Positions 23,364 to 31,957 are shown, counted from the stretch's first letter. The stretch: 64,000 nucleotides of DNA from Micromonospora lupini (GCF_026342015.1 NZ_JAPENL010000002.1:997001-1061000), one strand, 5' to 3'. The notes: generated from the letters alone by a model not told the origin. Program-made: numbers and translations.

Positions 23364-25916
23364 GTGGCCGGTCCGAAGGCACGCACGAACCGCGCCGCGG
23401 CGCTGCACCGCCGGGCCGCAGCGGTGGTGACCGCCGCTGCCGGCATCCTCGACGAGACGCGACCGGCCCCTGCGGATCAGCGCCGCCAGTACGAGTTGGC
23501 CGACCGACTGCGGGTGGTTGCCGCCCAGCTGGCTCCGGGCTGGTCGGGTGCCGGTCTGGACTCGCTCACAGTGGATTCTCCGGCGGGTGACGGTCCTCCG
23601 CCCTTCGTGCGGGTGGGTACGGCGGCGCCGTTGGACGACGCTCGTTTCCCCGCGCTCGTGCCGTTGATCGGGACCGGGCACCTGAGTGTCGATGCCGATG
23701 CGCGGGAGCCTCGGGTGGCGGGGCTGCTGCGGGCTGTGCTGCTGCGGTTGCTGGGCGCGGCGCCTGCGGGTGCGCTGCTGGTGCGCGCGGTGGACGCCAC
23801 GGGTGCGGTGCTGACGCCGTTCGGCGCGCTGGCCGATGCCGGGCTGCTGCCGCCACCGGCGGTGGACGTGGCGGGTCTGCGGGCGGTGTTGACGGAGGCG
23901 GAGCAGTGGGTCACCCCGGGTGCGAGCGGGCGTCGCCGTCACGACCGCACCCTGCTGCTGGTGGTCGCCGCGTTGCCGGAGTTGACAGGCCCGACCGACC
24001 TGGCGCGGATCGAGGCGCTGGCCGAGCAGGGGCCGGCAGCGGGCTTGCACCTGGTGGTGGCCGGCTGGCCGCCACCGGGCCCGTACGCGTCCCGGGAGCC
24101 GTTGCCGCAGGCCACCTCGTTGGTGCTGCGCAACGCGTACGCGCTGCTCGGTGATCCGCCGGGGGCGTCGTTCACGAGCCCGGCGGCCGAGTCACCGGGC
24201 GGGTTGAACTCGCCGGTCTTCGTGGAGGCGGACCCTCCGGCGGATCTCGTCGACGCGGTCTGTCGGCGGCTCGCCGCCCAGGTGGAGGCGGGTTCCCGCC
24301 TGGCGTTGGCGGATCTGCTGCCGGCGACTGGTGAGCGACTCTGGGAGGCGGACTCAGCGGACAGTCTCACCACGATGGTGGGTGACGCCGGGGGCCGGCC
24401 GGTGCCCCTGGGCTTCACCGAGTTGACCCCGCACTGGCTGGTCAGTGGCCGGTCCGGGGCGGGACGTGCGGCGTTCCTGACCACCGCGCTGCTGGGGCTG
24501 GTCGCCCGGTACGGCCCGGACGACCTGGCGCTCTACCTGGCGGATCTGGGCGACGGCGAGTCGTTCGTGGAGTTTCTACAGACCGAGCGGGACCGCTCCT
24601 GGATCCCACAGGTGCGGGCCGCGGCGATGGCCGCCGACCGGGAGTACGTCCGGGATCTGCTCGACCAGTTGACGGCCGAGGTGCAGCGGCGCGCGGAGGC
24701 GGCTGGGCGAGCCGGTGGGCAGCGCTTCGCGGAGCTGCGCCAGCACCGCTCACTGCCCCGCATCGTCTGTGTGGTGGACAATGTGCCGCTGCTCTTCGCC
24801 GAGCGGGATCGGCTGGCAGCCGAGCTGACGGCGCAGGTGGAGGGGCTGGCGCGCGCCGGCCGGGCGTACGGCGTACACCTGGTGCTGGCGGGGGCGGGTG
24901 AGCTGGGGTTGAGTGCCCGCGCGGACGCCGGGCACCGGGATTCGGTGCTCGGGCAGTTCCCGGTGCGGGTGGCGTTGCCGGGCGGCGGCCCGGTGCTGGA
25001 GCCGCAGAACGACTCGGCCGCGGGGCTGCCGGTGGGCAGCGCGGTGGTGAACACCGCCGGAGGGCTGGGTGGCCCCCGGGGCGCGATCCGTGGCCACGAG
25101 CGGTTGATCAGGCACCCGGATCCGCTGGACCATCCGGAGGTCGTCGAGGAGCTGCGGCACGAGCTGTGGGCGGCCCGGCCAGCCGGGTCGGCGCCCCCGG
25201 TGGTGTTCGCCGGGTACGCTCGTCCGCTGCTGAGCAACGATCCGCGTCACCGGGCGGCTCTGGCGGGCGAGGCACACGGGCCGGCGGCCCTGCTCGGGCG
25301 AGCGGTGGACGTGGCCCGTACGACGGTTGCCGTTCCGCTGGGGCCGGCGGCCGGGCGCAATCTCGCGGTGCTGGGCTCGGGGCCGGCGGCGGGTGGCCTG
25401 TTGGCGACGGCGGCCCGGAGCACCGCGGCCCATCATTCGCCGGGCACCGCCCGGTTCCTGGTGGCCGCGCCGGACCAGGGGGCACGCCCGCTGGCGGAGG
25501 CGTTGACGGCCGAGCTGGCCGCCCGTCATCCGGCCCGCCTGGTGGACGTGCCGACGCTGCTCGCGGACACCGATGGGGAGCTGCCGACGTACCTGGTGGT
25601 CTTCGGGTTGGACCGGCCGGGGCCACGGGAGCTGCCGGCCGACCGGTTGCGCGAACTGCTTCGGGACGGGCCGCCGGCGGGCCGGCACCTGCTGGGCTGG
25701 TGGCGGGCGGTGCCGCCGTTCGCCGCGCTGCTGGAGCCGGACGGCGAGGTCGACAAGCTCGCCGCCGTCGTGGTGCTGGACGTGCCGGCCCCGCAACTCG
25801 CCGCGGTCTTCGGCCGGCCTGTGGAGTGGCGGGCGCACCCGGACCGGGCGGCGCTGTGGGACGGTCCGGACGAGCGGGGCACGGTCCTGGTGCCGTTCGC
25901 CGACAGGGTGGGGTGA
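23364..25916 (+). CDS. EccC/FtsK-like protein with degenerate Walker A
   Basis: An 850-residue protein with the domain feel of EccC/FtsK-SpoIIIE ATPases: VPLGFTELTPHWLVSGRSGAGRAAF near residue 350 where Walker A is expected, YLADLGDGESF resembling the EccC 'DFKGGA' strand, RIVCVVDNVPLLF at the Walker B position, and two further weaker repeats of the fold (for example NLAVLGSGPAAGGLLATA). The P-loop Lys and Ser/Thr are replaced (GRSGAGRA), so ATP hydrolysis at this site is doubtful. Starts are ambiguous: TTG 23334 or GTG 23355/23364; the last follows AGGGGG at a good distance. It is followed 28 bases later by its likely partner. Confidence 0.72.
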   Translation: MAGPKARTNRAAALHRRAAAVVTAAAGILDETRPAPADQRRQYELADRLRVVAAQLAPGWSGAGLDSLTVDSPAGDGPPPFVRVGTAAPLDDARFPALVPLIGTGHLSVDADAREPRVAGLLRAVLLRLLGAAPAGALLVRAVDATGAVLTPFGALADAGLLPPPAVDVAGLRAVLTEAEQWVTPGASGRRRHDRTLLLVVAALPELTGPTDLARIEALAEQGPAAGLHLVVAGWPPPGPYASREPLPQATSLVLRNAYALLGDPPGASFTSPAAESPGGLNSPVFVEADPPADLVDAVCRRLAAQVEAGSRLALADLLPATGERLWEADSADSLTTMVGDAGGRPVPLGFTELTPHWLVSGRSGAGRAAFLTTALLGLVARYGPDDLALYLADLGDGESFVEFLQTERDRSWIPQVRAAAMAADREYVRDLLDQLTAEVQRRAEAAGRAGGQRFAELRQHRSLPRIVCVVDNVPLLFAERDRLAAELTAQVEGLARAGRAYGVHLVLAGAGELGLSARADAGHRDSVLGQFPVRVALPGGGPVLEPQNDSAAGLPVGSAVVNTAGGLGGPRGAIRGHERLIRHPDPLDHPEVVEELRHELWAARPAGSAPPVVFAGYARPLLSNDPRHRAALAGEAHGPAALLGRAVDVARTTVAVPLGPAAGRNLAVLGSGPAAGGLLATAARSTAAHHSPGTARFLVAAPDQGARPLAEALTAELAARHPARLVDVPTLLADTDGELPTYLVVFGLDRPGPRELPADRLRELLRDGPPAGRHLLGWWRAVPPFAALLEPDGEVDKLAAVVVLDVPAPQLAAVFGRPVEWRAHPDRAALWDGPDERGTVLVPFADRVG

Positions 25917-25944
25917 GCGGGCGGTGCACGCGGGAGGTGTCGGT

Positions 25945-26664
25945 GTGGGGTCGAACGCGACGGTGACCGGGCCGGGGCGGCAGCGGACCGTCGGACCGGA
26001 TGGCGCCGGCACGCCGCCGGCCACGGAACCCGCCAGCGGCTGGGCCGAGTACCTGGCGGCGGCGCGCCAGCTGGATGCGGTCCGTCGCGGGGCGGCTGCG
26101 GCCGCCGGTGAGCAGGCCCGCTCCGCGGAGGCCGCCCGGGAGGAACTGACTGTCGTCCGTGCCGGGCTGGCGAGTCAGCAGGAGCGGCTGCGGGAGCGGG
26201 GCGTACCGGCGATCTCGCTTGTGCCGTCGCCGCCGGAGCTGACCGAGGCGGCCCGGTCGATGGTCGGTGGCCCGGCCGCCGTGCTGGCGGCGCTGCGGGC
26301 CGCGCGGGGTCGGGCCGAGGCGGCGGACGCGGCGTTGGCCGCGCGTCGCGGCCTCCGGGCCGCGTCCTGGCCGACGCGGGCGCGCAACCTCCTGGTGTAC
26401 GGGCCGCTGGCGCTGCTGGTGCCGCTGATCCAGGTGGTGGTGTACGTGGCGACCGGCGCGGGCCCGGCCAGCGTGACGGCCCTGATCGCCGGGTTGCCGA
26501 TGCCTGCGGTCGCCTTCGTCGTCGGTTGGGCGGGTGTCGGGCGGCTGTTCGGGGCCGGCCCCGATGAGCGGGTGGACCGCACGATGCGCTTCGGCGCGTT
26601 GGTCTGCCTGGTGCCGGCGGTGTTGGTCACGGCCGGCCTGCTGCTGGCCCTGCTGGCCGGCTGA
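25945..26664 (+). CDS. Coiled-coil membrane protein, partner of the EccC-like protein
   Basis: A 239-residue protein with a long Ala/Arg/Glu-rich coiled coil (about 25-150) followed by three hydrophobic helices (LLVYGPLALLVPLIQVVVYV, VTALIAGLPMPAVAFVVGWAG and LVCLVPAVLVTAGLLLALLAG). Not recognised as a named family. GTG 25945 follows GGGAGG (25932-25937) by seven bases, deciding the start. Tight linkage suggests it tethers the EccC-like protein to the membrane. Confidence 0.7.
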   Translation: MGSNATVTGPGRQRTVGPDGAGTPPATEPASGWAEYLAAARQLDAVRRGAAAAAGEQARSAEAAREELTVVRAGLASQQERLRERGVPAISLVPSPPELTEAARSMVGGPAAVLAALRAARGRAEAADAALAARRGLRAASWPTRARNLLVYGPLALLVPLIQVVVYVATGAGPASVTALIAGLPMPAVAFVVGWAGVGRLFGAGPDERVDRTMRFGALVCLVPAVLVTAGLLLALLAG

Positions 26665-26722
26665 CGCGCAGACGAGCGGGCCGGCCGAAGACGTCACGGC
26701 CCCGAGAAGCACCGCAGACGCC

Positions 26723-26756
26723 ACGGCCGGCCGTCCCGGAAGGGGCGGCCGGCCGT
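26723..26756. terminator. Bidirectional hairpin terminator before folE
   Basis: ACGGCCGGCCG (26723-26733) and CGGCCGGCCGT (26746-26756) pair perfectly around a 12-base loop, between the convergent ends of the coiled-coil gene and folE. Confidence 0.75.
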
Positions 26757-26772
26757 CGTCGCGTTCGGTAGG

Positions 26773-27399
26773 TCAGCGGGGGATGATCAGCGCCATCGCC
26801 TCGGCCCGCGACTTGGAGTCCGACTGCAGGATGCCGCGCACCGCCGAGGTGATGGTCTTGGCACCGGACTTCTGGATGCCGCGCATCGCCATGCACATGT
26901 GCTCGCATTCGAGCACGACGACGACGCCGCGCGGGGCGAGCTTGCTCATCAGCAGGTCGGCCACCTGCGAGGTGAGCCGCTCCTGCACCTGGGGTCGCCG
27001 GGCGAAGACCTCGACGAGGCGGGCCAGCTTGGACAGACCGGTGATCCGCCCGTCCGGGCCGGGGATGTAGCCGATGTGCGCGCTGCCCCGGAACGGCAGC
27101 AGGTGGTGCTCGCAGAGGCTCATCACGTCGATGTCCCGGACGATCACCAGCTCTTCGTGGTTGGCCTCGAAGGTGGTGCTGAGCACCTGCGCCGGATCGA
27201 CGCGCAGGCCGGCGAAGAGCTCGGCGTACGCGCGGGCCACCCGGGCCGGGGTCTGCTGGAGTCCGTCGCGGTCCGGGTCCTCGCCGACGGCGATCAGGAT
27301 CTCCCGGACGGCCTTCTCGATCCGGCCGAGGTCGACAGCGTCCTCGACCGGGCGGCCGGTCAGCTTGCCGCTGATCAGCCGTGCGGCCACGTAGTCCAA
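26773..27399 (-). CDS. folE: GTP cyclohydrolase I
   Basis: FolE makes dihydroneopterin triphosphate from GTP, the first step of folate synthesis. Visible motifs: AVREILIAVGEDPDRDGLQQTP, SLCEHHLLPFRGSAHIGYIP (zinc Cys and His) and VVLECEHMCMAMRGIQ with the third zinc ligand. TTG 27399 is the first canonical start; in-frame coding-like residues continue upstream to a CTG at 27477 that overlaps the ftsH TGA, so the true start may be there. In mycobacteria folP follows directly; here its successor is displaced by the secretion-like block. Confidence 0.94.
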   Translation of the reverse strand: MDYVAARLISGKLTGRPVEDAVDLGRIEKAVREILIAVGEDPDRDGLQQTPARVARAYAELFAGLRVDPAQVLSTTFEANHEELVIVRDIDVMSLCEHHLLPFRGSAHIGYIPGPDGRITGLSKLARLVEVFARRPQVQERLTSQVADLLMSKLAPRGVVVVLECEHMCMAMRGIQKSGAKTITSAVRGILQSDSKSRAEAMALIIPR

Positions 27400-27473
27400 C
27401 TCGTCGTCGCCGTCGGGTTCGGTCGCGGAGACGGCCAGCTCCCGGTGCGGGGAGCTGGCCGTCGGGTCGTCGC

Positions 27474-29492
27474 TCAGTGCGTACCGTCCGAGTTGTTTGA
27501 CGGTGTGCCGCCTCCGACGGACGCCTGCGCACCGTCGGCCTCGGCCTGCGCCTTGAGCTTGTCCTTCTCCGCGGGGGTGAGCACTGGCGGCTCGGTGGAC
27601 GGCTGACGCTTGCCGAAGCCGTTGTACGGAGCAAGCGGCGGGCGCTTGACCACCCGCGCGCAGATCCGCGCCATGTCGGCCGTGGAGAGGGTCTCCTTCT
27701 CCATCAGCTCGAGCACGATGCTGTCCAGGACGTCCCGGTATTCCACCAGGATCTCCCAGGCCTCGTCGTGCGCCAGCTCGACAAGTGCCCGCATCTCGCC
27801 GTCGATCTCGGCGGCGACCGAGTCCGAGTAGTCCCGCTCGTGGCCCATGTTGCGGCCGAGGAACGGCTCGTCCCCGCTGGTGCCGTACTTGATCGCGCCG
27901 AGCTTCGAGCTCATGCCGTACTGGGTGATCATCGCGCGGGCCAGCTGGGTGGCCTTCTCGATGTCGTTGCCGGCACCTGTGGTCGGCTCGTGGAAGACCA
28001 GTTCCTCGGCGGCCCGGCCGCCAAGCGCGTACGCCAGGGTGTCGATCATTTCGGCGCGGGTCTGGGTGTACTTGTCCTCGGTCGGCAGCACCAGGGTGTG
28101 GCCCAGCGAGCGGCCACGGGACAGGATCGTCACCTTGTGCACCGGCGCGGCGTGCGGCAGCGCCCAGGCGACAAGCGCGTGCCCACCCTCGTGGTACGCG
28201 GTGATCTTCTTTTCCTGGTCGCTCATCACGCGGGTCCGTCGCTGCGGACCGGCGATCACCCGGTCGATCGACTCTTCGAGCGAGTCGTTGGAGATCGCCC
28301 GCTGGTCCTTACGAGCGGTGAGCAGGGCCGACTCGTTGATCACGTTGGCCAGGTCGGCACCACTGAAGCCCGGGGTACGCCGCGCCACCGAGTCGAGGTC
28401 GACGTCGGGGGCGAACGGCTTGCCCTTGGCGTGCACCCGCAGGACGGCCTTGCGGCCCTCCATGTCGGGGGCGTCCACCGGGATCTGCCTGTCGAACCGG
28501 CCCGGGCGCAGCAGCGCCGGGTCGAGGATGTCAGGTCGGTTGGTGGCGGCGATCAGGATGACCCCGCCCTTGGTGTCGAAGCCGTCCATCTCGACGAGCA
28601 ACTGGTTGAGCGTCTGCTCGCGCTCGTCGTGGCCGCCGCCCATGCCCGCGCCGCGGTGGCGGCCGACGGCGTCGATCTCGTCGACGAAGACGATCGCCGG
28701 GGCGTTCGTCTTGGCCTGCTCGAAGAGGTCGCGGACCCGGCTGGCGCCGACACCGACGAACATCTCCACGAAGTCGGAGCCGGAGATCGAGTAGAAGGGC
28801 ACCCCGGCCTCGCCGGCGACCGCGCGGGCCAGCAGGGTCTTGCCGGTGCCGGGCGGGCCGAACAGCAGCACGCCCTTCGGGATCTTGGCGCCCAGGGCCT
28901 GGTACTTCGCGGGGTTCTGCAGGAAGTCCTTGATCTCGTGCAGTTCCTCGACGGCCTCCTCGGCACCCGCGACGTCCGCGAAGGTCGTCTTCGGAGTGTC
29001 CTTGGTGATCATCTTCGCCTTGGACTTGCCGAAGTTGAGCACGCGGGAGCCGCCGCCCTGCATCTGCGACATGAAGAACAGCAGCAGGAGCACGAGCAGC
29101 GCGATCGGCAGCAGGTTGACCAGCAGGCTCACCCAGATGCTGTCCGACGAGACCTTGGCGTCGGCCGGGCCGGTGACCCGGTTGGCCGCCTTGGCGTCCA
29201 GCACCTGGTTCCAGATCTCGTCCCCAGCCTGGTACGGGAACTGGGCCTCGATCCGGTCGGTGTTGGTCTCACCGAACTTGGTCTTGTTCTTCAGGTCCAG
29301 CTGGAGCGTCTGCTCCTTGTCCTGGAACACGACCTTGTTGATCTGGGCGGTGTGGAGCTGGTCGAGCGCAACGGAAGTGTCCACGCGGTGGTAGCTGGGA
29401 CCAGCGGTGAACAGCTGACTGAGCACAACGGCGCCGAGGATGACCAGGATGATCCAGACCACCGGTCGGCGGAAGAAACGCGTACGTTCCAT
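27474..29492 (-). CDS. ftsH: ATP-dependent zinc metalloprotease FtsH
   Basis: A 672-residue membrane AAA protease. Two N-terminal helices (about 11-27 and 115-138) flank an exported domain. The AAA module has Walker A FGPPGTGKT, Walker B IVFVDEIDAV and the second region of homology. The zinc site is HEGGH in the peptidase domain (about residue 435). It degrades membrane and regulatory proteins. Upstream of folE as in mycobacteria. The ATG at 29492 lacks a clear nearby ribosome site; a strong AGGAGG (29527-29522) sits 30 bases upstream. Confidence 0.96.
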   Translation of the reverse strand: MERTRFFRRPVVWIILVILGAVVLSQLFTAGPSYHRVDTSVALDQLHTAQINKVVFQDKEQTLQLDLKNKTKFGETNTDRIEAQFPYQAGDEIWNQVLDAKAANRVTGPADAKVSSDSIWVSLLVNLLPIALLVLLLLFFMSQMQGGGSRVLNFGKSKAKMITKDTPKTTFADVAGAEEAVEELHEIKDFLQNPAKYQALGAKIPKGVLLFGPPGTGKTLLARAVAGEAGVPFYSISGSDFVEMFVGVGASRVRDLFEQAKTNAPAIVFVDEIDAVGRHRGAGMGGGHDEREQTLNQLLVEMDGFDTKGGVILIAATNRPDILDPALLRPGRFDRQIPVDAPDMEGRKAVLRVHAKGKPFAPDVDLDSVARRTPGFSGADLANVINESALLTARKDQRAISNDSLEESIDRVIAGPQRRTRVMSDQEKKITAYHEGGHALVAWALPHAAPVHKVTILSRGRSLGHTLVLPTEDKYTQTRAEMIDTLAYALGGRAAEELVFHEPTTGAGNDIEKATQLARAMITQYGMSSKLGAIKYGTSGDEPFLGRNMGHERDYSDSVAAEIDGEMRALVELAHDEAWEILVEYRDVLDSIVLELMEKETLSTADMARICARVVKRPPLAPYNGFGKRQPSTEPPVLTPAEKDKLKAQAEADGAQASVGGGTPSNNSDGTH

Positions 29493-30007
29493 ACTGTTGT
29501 CGAGCGCCGGAGCGCCCGCATCCTCCTGATCGACGTCCTGACCGTCTGATGGTGTCGCCGCCCTGGGCGGCGTCGGAGCCGCCGTGCGGGCCGGCCTCGA
29601 CCCCGAGGCGCGAAAACTGCCGCGCCGCGGTCATTCGACGGTACACCGTGTACGCGAGGAGTGAGCTTGCGAGCCCCGCAGTCGTGTACCAATCAAAAGC
29701 CCGTGTACGCGACGAGCGGGCCTGCGAGCCCCGCCCCCGGGTTCTCCGTCGCCATCGACGACGGGCTCCGTGGGCGGTCCTCGGCAGCCCCGCACACGAG
29801 ACGTACGGCGGGTCCGGGCAAGAACCGGCGTGGCGGGGAATCCGGCCCGGCCACCCGCACGCCCGGTCACGCGGTCGAGGGGCCGGGCACGGAGTTGCCT
29901 CCGCGCCACCGGGCTCCACGGTAACCGGAACAGCTGAGAGCGCGCTGAACGTCGGCTTGATGGATGCCGATCGAGTCGGCGTCACAGCGCCACGGGCGGG
30001 CCCGCCG
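29493..30007. other. Gene-free 515-base stretch between hpt and ftsH
   Basis: Must contain the ftsH promoter. A pair of imperfect 33-bp direct repeats lies at 29647-29734. No convincing gene was seen on either strand. Confidence 0.6.
29647..29734. repeat. Pair of 33-bp intergenic direct repeats
   Basis: CGTGTACGCGA..GAGC..TGCGAGCCCCGC occurs at 29647-29679 and 29702-29734 with four differences (period 55). I associate the 'TTGCGAGCCCCGC' core with interspersed intergenic repeats in Micromonospora genomes; this is memory, not a search result. Confidence 0.7.
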
Positions 30008-30583
30008 TCAGGAGCGGGCGTAGACCTCGGGCTTGAGCACGCCGACGTAGGGCAGCTCCCGGTACCGCTCGCCGAAGTCGAGGCCGTAGCCGACCACGAA
30101 CTCGGTGGGGATGTCGAAGCCGACGTACTTGACCGGGACCGGCACCTTCACCGCGTCCGGCTTGCGGAAGAGCGCGACCACCTCGACGCTCGCCGCCGAA
30201 CGCGACTCCAGGTAGCGCAGCAGCCAGGAGAGCGTCAACCCGGAGTCGACGATGTCCTCGACGACCACGACGTGCCGGCCGGCGATGTCCCGGTCCAGGT
30301 CCTTGAGGATGCGGACCACGCCGGAGGATGTGGTGCCCTGGCCGTAGGAGGAGATGGCCATGAAGTCGAGTTCGGCAGGGGGGCCGTTGCGGCCCAACGC
30401 CCGGGCGAAGTCCGCCATGAACATCACCGCGCCCTTGAGCACGCAGACCAGTAGCAGTCCGTCGCCCACGTGGGAGTAGTCGGCGGAGACCTGCTTGGCC
30501 AGCTCCGCCGTCTTCTCGCGGATCTGCGCCTCGGAGATGATCACGTGGTCGATGTCGGCGTCGTACCAGGAGCCGTCAGCCAT
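30008..30583 (-). CDS. hpt: Hypoxanthine phosphoribosyltransferase
   Basis: A 191-residue purine-salvage enzyme that makes IMP/GMP from hypoxanthine/guanine and PRPP. The PRPP-binding motif VVVVEDIVDSGLTL (about 98-111) is intact, as are LLLVCVLKGAVMFMADF and the C-terminal DFGERYRELPYVGVLKP. It is in the tilS-hpt order seen in many actinobacteria but here a regulator gene sits between. Confidence 0.96.
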   Translation of the reverse strand: MADGSWYDADIDHVIISEAQIREKTAELAKQVSADYSHVGDGLLLVCVLKGAVMFMADFARALGRNGPPAELDFMAISSYGQGTTSSGVVRILKDLDRDIAGRHVVVVEDIVDSGLTLSWLLRYLESRSAASVEVVALFRKPDAVKVPVPVKYVGFDIPTEFVVGYGLDFGERYRELPYVGVLKPEVYARS

Positions 30584-30683
30584 GACTCCTAGCCTGCCGT
30601 ACGTCGGATGGCCTCCGTCGGCGGGGCCGCACCTTTCGGCACGGTCCCGCCGGGGATCTTCGGCGCAAAAGACGCCAAAAGCA

Positions 30684-30821
30684 TCAGCTGGTACGAGACC
30701 GCCAGCGGCGGCCGTCCTCGCTGGGCTTCCAGTCGGCCGAGTCGTGGCTGTCCGCGGTGAGGCCGGCCGCCGAGGCGGCGACGAGTAGGACGAGGAACAG
30801 GAGGAAGAGCAGGAACTCCAT
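30684..30821 (-). CDS. Short single-pass membrane protein
   Basis: ATG 30821 opens a 45-codon frame beginning MEFLLFLLFLVLLVAASAAG, one clear membrane helix, followed by a charged tail (DWKPSEDGRRWRSRTS). It precedes hpt on the same strand and is divergent from the GlxA-type regulator. Ribosome site is weak. Function unknown; small size keeps confidence moderate. Confidence 0.5.
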   Translation of the reverse strand: MEFLLFLLFLVLLVAASAAGLTADSHDSADWKPSEDGRRWRSRTS

Positions 30822-30911
30822 GGCGGCGCTCACTTTCGCATGATTGCTGTCGGTTTCGCCGCCGGTGCGCACCGGACTGAGACCAGTTTGCGCCGACTCC
30901 CGCCACCCGGA

Positions 30912-30931
30912 CAGTGGCAGAAATGCCACTG
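30912..30931. promoter_or_regulatory. 20-bp palindromic operator candidate before the GlxA-type regulator
   Basis: CAGTGGCA (30912-30919) and TGCCACTG (30924-30931) are perfect arms around GAAA, 40 bases upstream of the start. The half-site TGGCAGAAAT resembles the AdpA consensus TGGCSNGWWY (two mismatches), and the gene encodes an AdpA-type protein, so autoregulation is plausible. A further TGCCAC lies at 30945-30950. Confidence 0.55.
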
Positions 30932-30971
30932 GGCATCGATTTACTGCCACCCCTCGGGTTACCCTCGTCAC

Positions 30972-31934
30972 ATGCTCCGGTCCGTCGCCGTCCTCGCCCT
31001 CGACCAGGTCGCTCCCTTCGAGCTCGGTGTGCTGGCCGAGGTGTTCGGCACCGACCGGACGGCCGACGGCTTCCCCGCGTACCGCTTCGACGTGTGCAGC
31101 CCCGACGGCGCTGCCGTGCGGACGTCCTCCGGCTTCCACCTCACCCCGAACGCCGACCTCGGCCCGCTGGAGGAGGCCGACCTGGTGGCCGTCCCCGCGC
31201 ACAGCCAGGGCACCGTCGTCCCCGACCCGGTGCTCGACGCGCTGCGCCGTGCCGACGCGCGCGGCGCGTACCTGTTCAGCGTCTGCTCCGGCGCCTTCCT
31301 GCTCGGTGCGGCCGGCCTGCTTGACGACCGGGAGTGCACCACCCACTGGCGCTACGTCGACGAGCTGCAACGCCGGCACCCCCGCGCCCGGGTGCGCTGC
31401 AACTCGCTGTACGTCCAGGACGGTCGGCTGCTCACCAGCGCCGGCACGGCGGCCGGCATCGACGCCTGCCTGCACCTGATCCGCCAGGTGCACGGCTCGG
31501 CCACCGCGACCCGGCTGGCGCGGCGGATGGTGGTCCCGCCGCACCGCGACGGCGGCCAGTCGCAGTATGTCGAGGCACCCATCCCGCGGGCGCCCGAGGC
31601 GCCGACCCTGGAGCCCGTGCTGGAGTGGCTGATGGGGCACCTGGACCGGACGATCACGGTGGAGGAGCTGGCCACCCGCGCCGGCATGGCCCCGCGCACG
31701 TTCGCCCGCCGGTTCCGCGCCGAGACCGGCACCACTCCGCACGACTGGCTCACCAACCAGCGGGTGCTGCTCGCCCGACGGCTGCTGGAGGAGACCCCGT
31801 TGAGCGTGGAGGCCGTCGCCGACCAGGCCGGCTTCAGCGACGCTGCCGCGCTGCGCCACCACTTCAGCCGCCGGGTCGGCGCCACCCCGCACAGCTACCG
31901 GAGCACCTTCCGGGACCGGGCCCACACCGCCTGA
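30972..31934 (+). CDS. GlxA/AdpA-type AraC transcriptional regulator with DJ-1/PfpI domain
   Basis: A 320-residue regulator: an N-terminal class I glutamine amidotransferase-like (DJ-1/PfpI) domain (about 1-170) with FSVCSGAFLLGAAGLLDDR around the nucleophile-elbow Cys, then a C-terminal AraC helix-turn-helix pair (about 220-310) with ELATRAGMAPRTFARRFRAETGTTP and VADQAGFSDAAALRHHFSRR. This is the architecture of AdpA and GlxA. ATG 30972 precedes the conserved RSVAVLALDQVAPFELG start. It interrupts the tilS-hpt gene order. Confidence 0.92.
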   Translation: MLRSVAVLALDQVAPFELGVLAEVFGTDRTADGFPAYRFDVCSPDGAAVRTSSGFHLTPNADLGPLEEADLVAVPAHSQGTVVPDPVLDALRRADARGAYLFSVCSGAFLLGAAGLLDDRECTTHWRYVDELQRRHPRARVRCNSLYVQDGRLLTSAGTAAGIDACLHLIRQVHGSATATRLARRMVVPPHRDGGQSQYVEAPIPRAPEAPTLEPVLEWLMGHLDRTITVEELATRAGMAPRTFARRFRAETGTTPHDWLTNQRVLLARRLLEETPLSVEAVADQAGFSDAAALRHHFSRRVGATPHSYRSTFRDRAHTA

Positions 31935-31957
31935 CCCGGGGCATCAGTTGGCGAGCT

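Noticed and set aside
13848..26772. Complete integrative conjugative element
   Set aside because: No integrase, excisionase, relaxase, replication gene or flanking direct repeat was found and no tRNA is adjacent; a domesticated block is better supported.
29291..29521. ATG at 29521 with strong AGGAGG and a 76-codon frame overlapping the ftsH start
   Set aside because: Frame is a Ser/Arg-rich shadow of ftsH with no conserved features. The upstream AGGAGG may still matter for ftsH translation but no gene is supported.
27768..29549. 593-codon plus-strand open frame opposite ftsH
   Set aside because: ftsH motifs (Walker A, HEGGH) are on the minus strand; the opposite frame is His/Gln/Arg-rich antisense translation.
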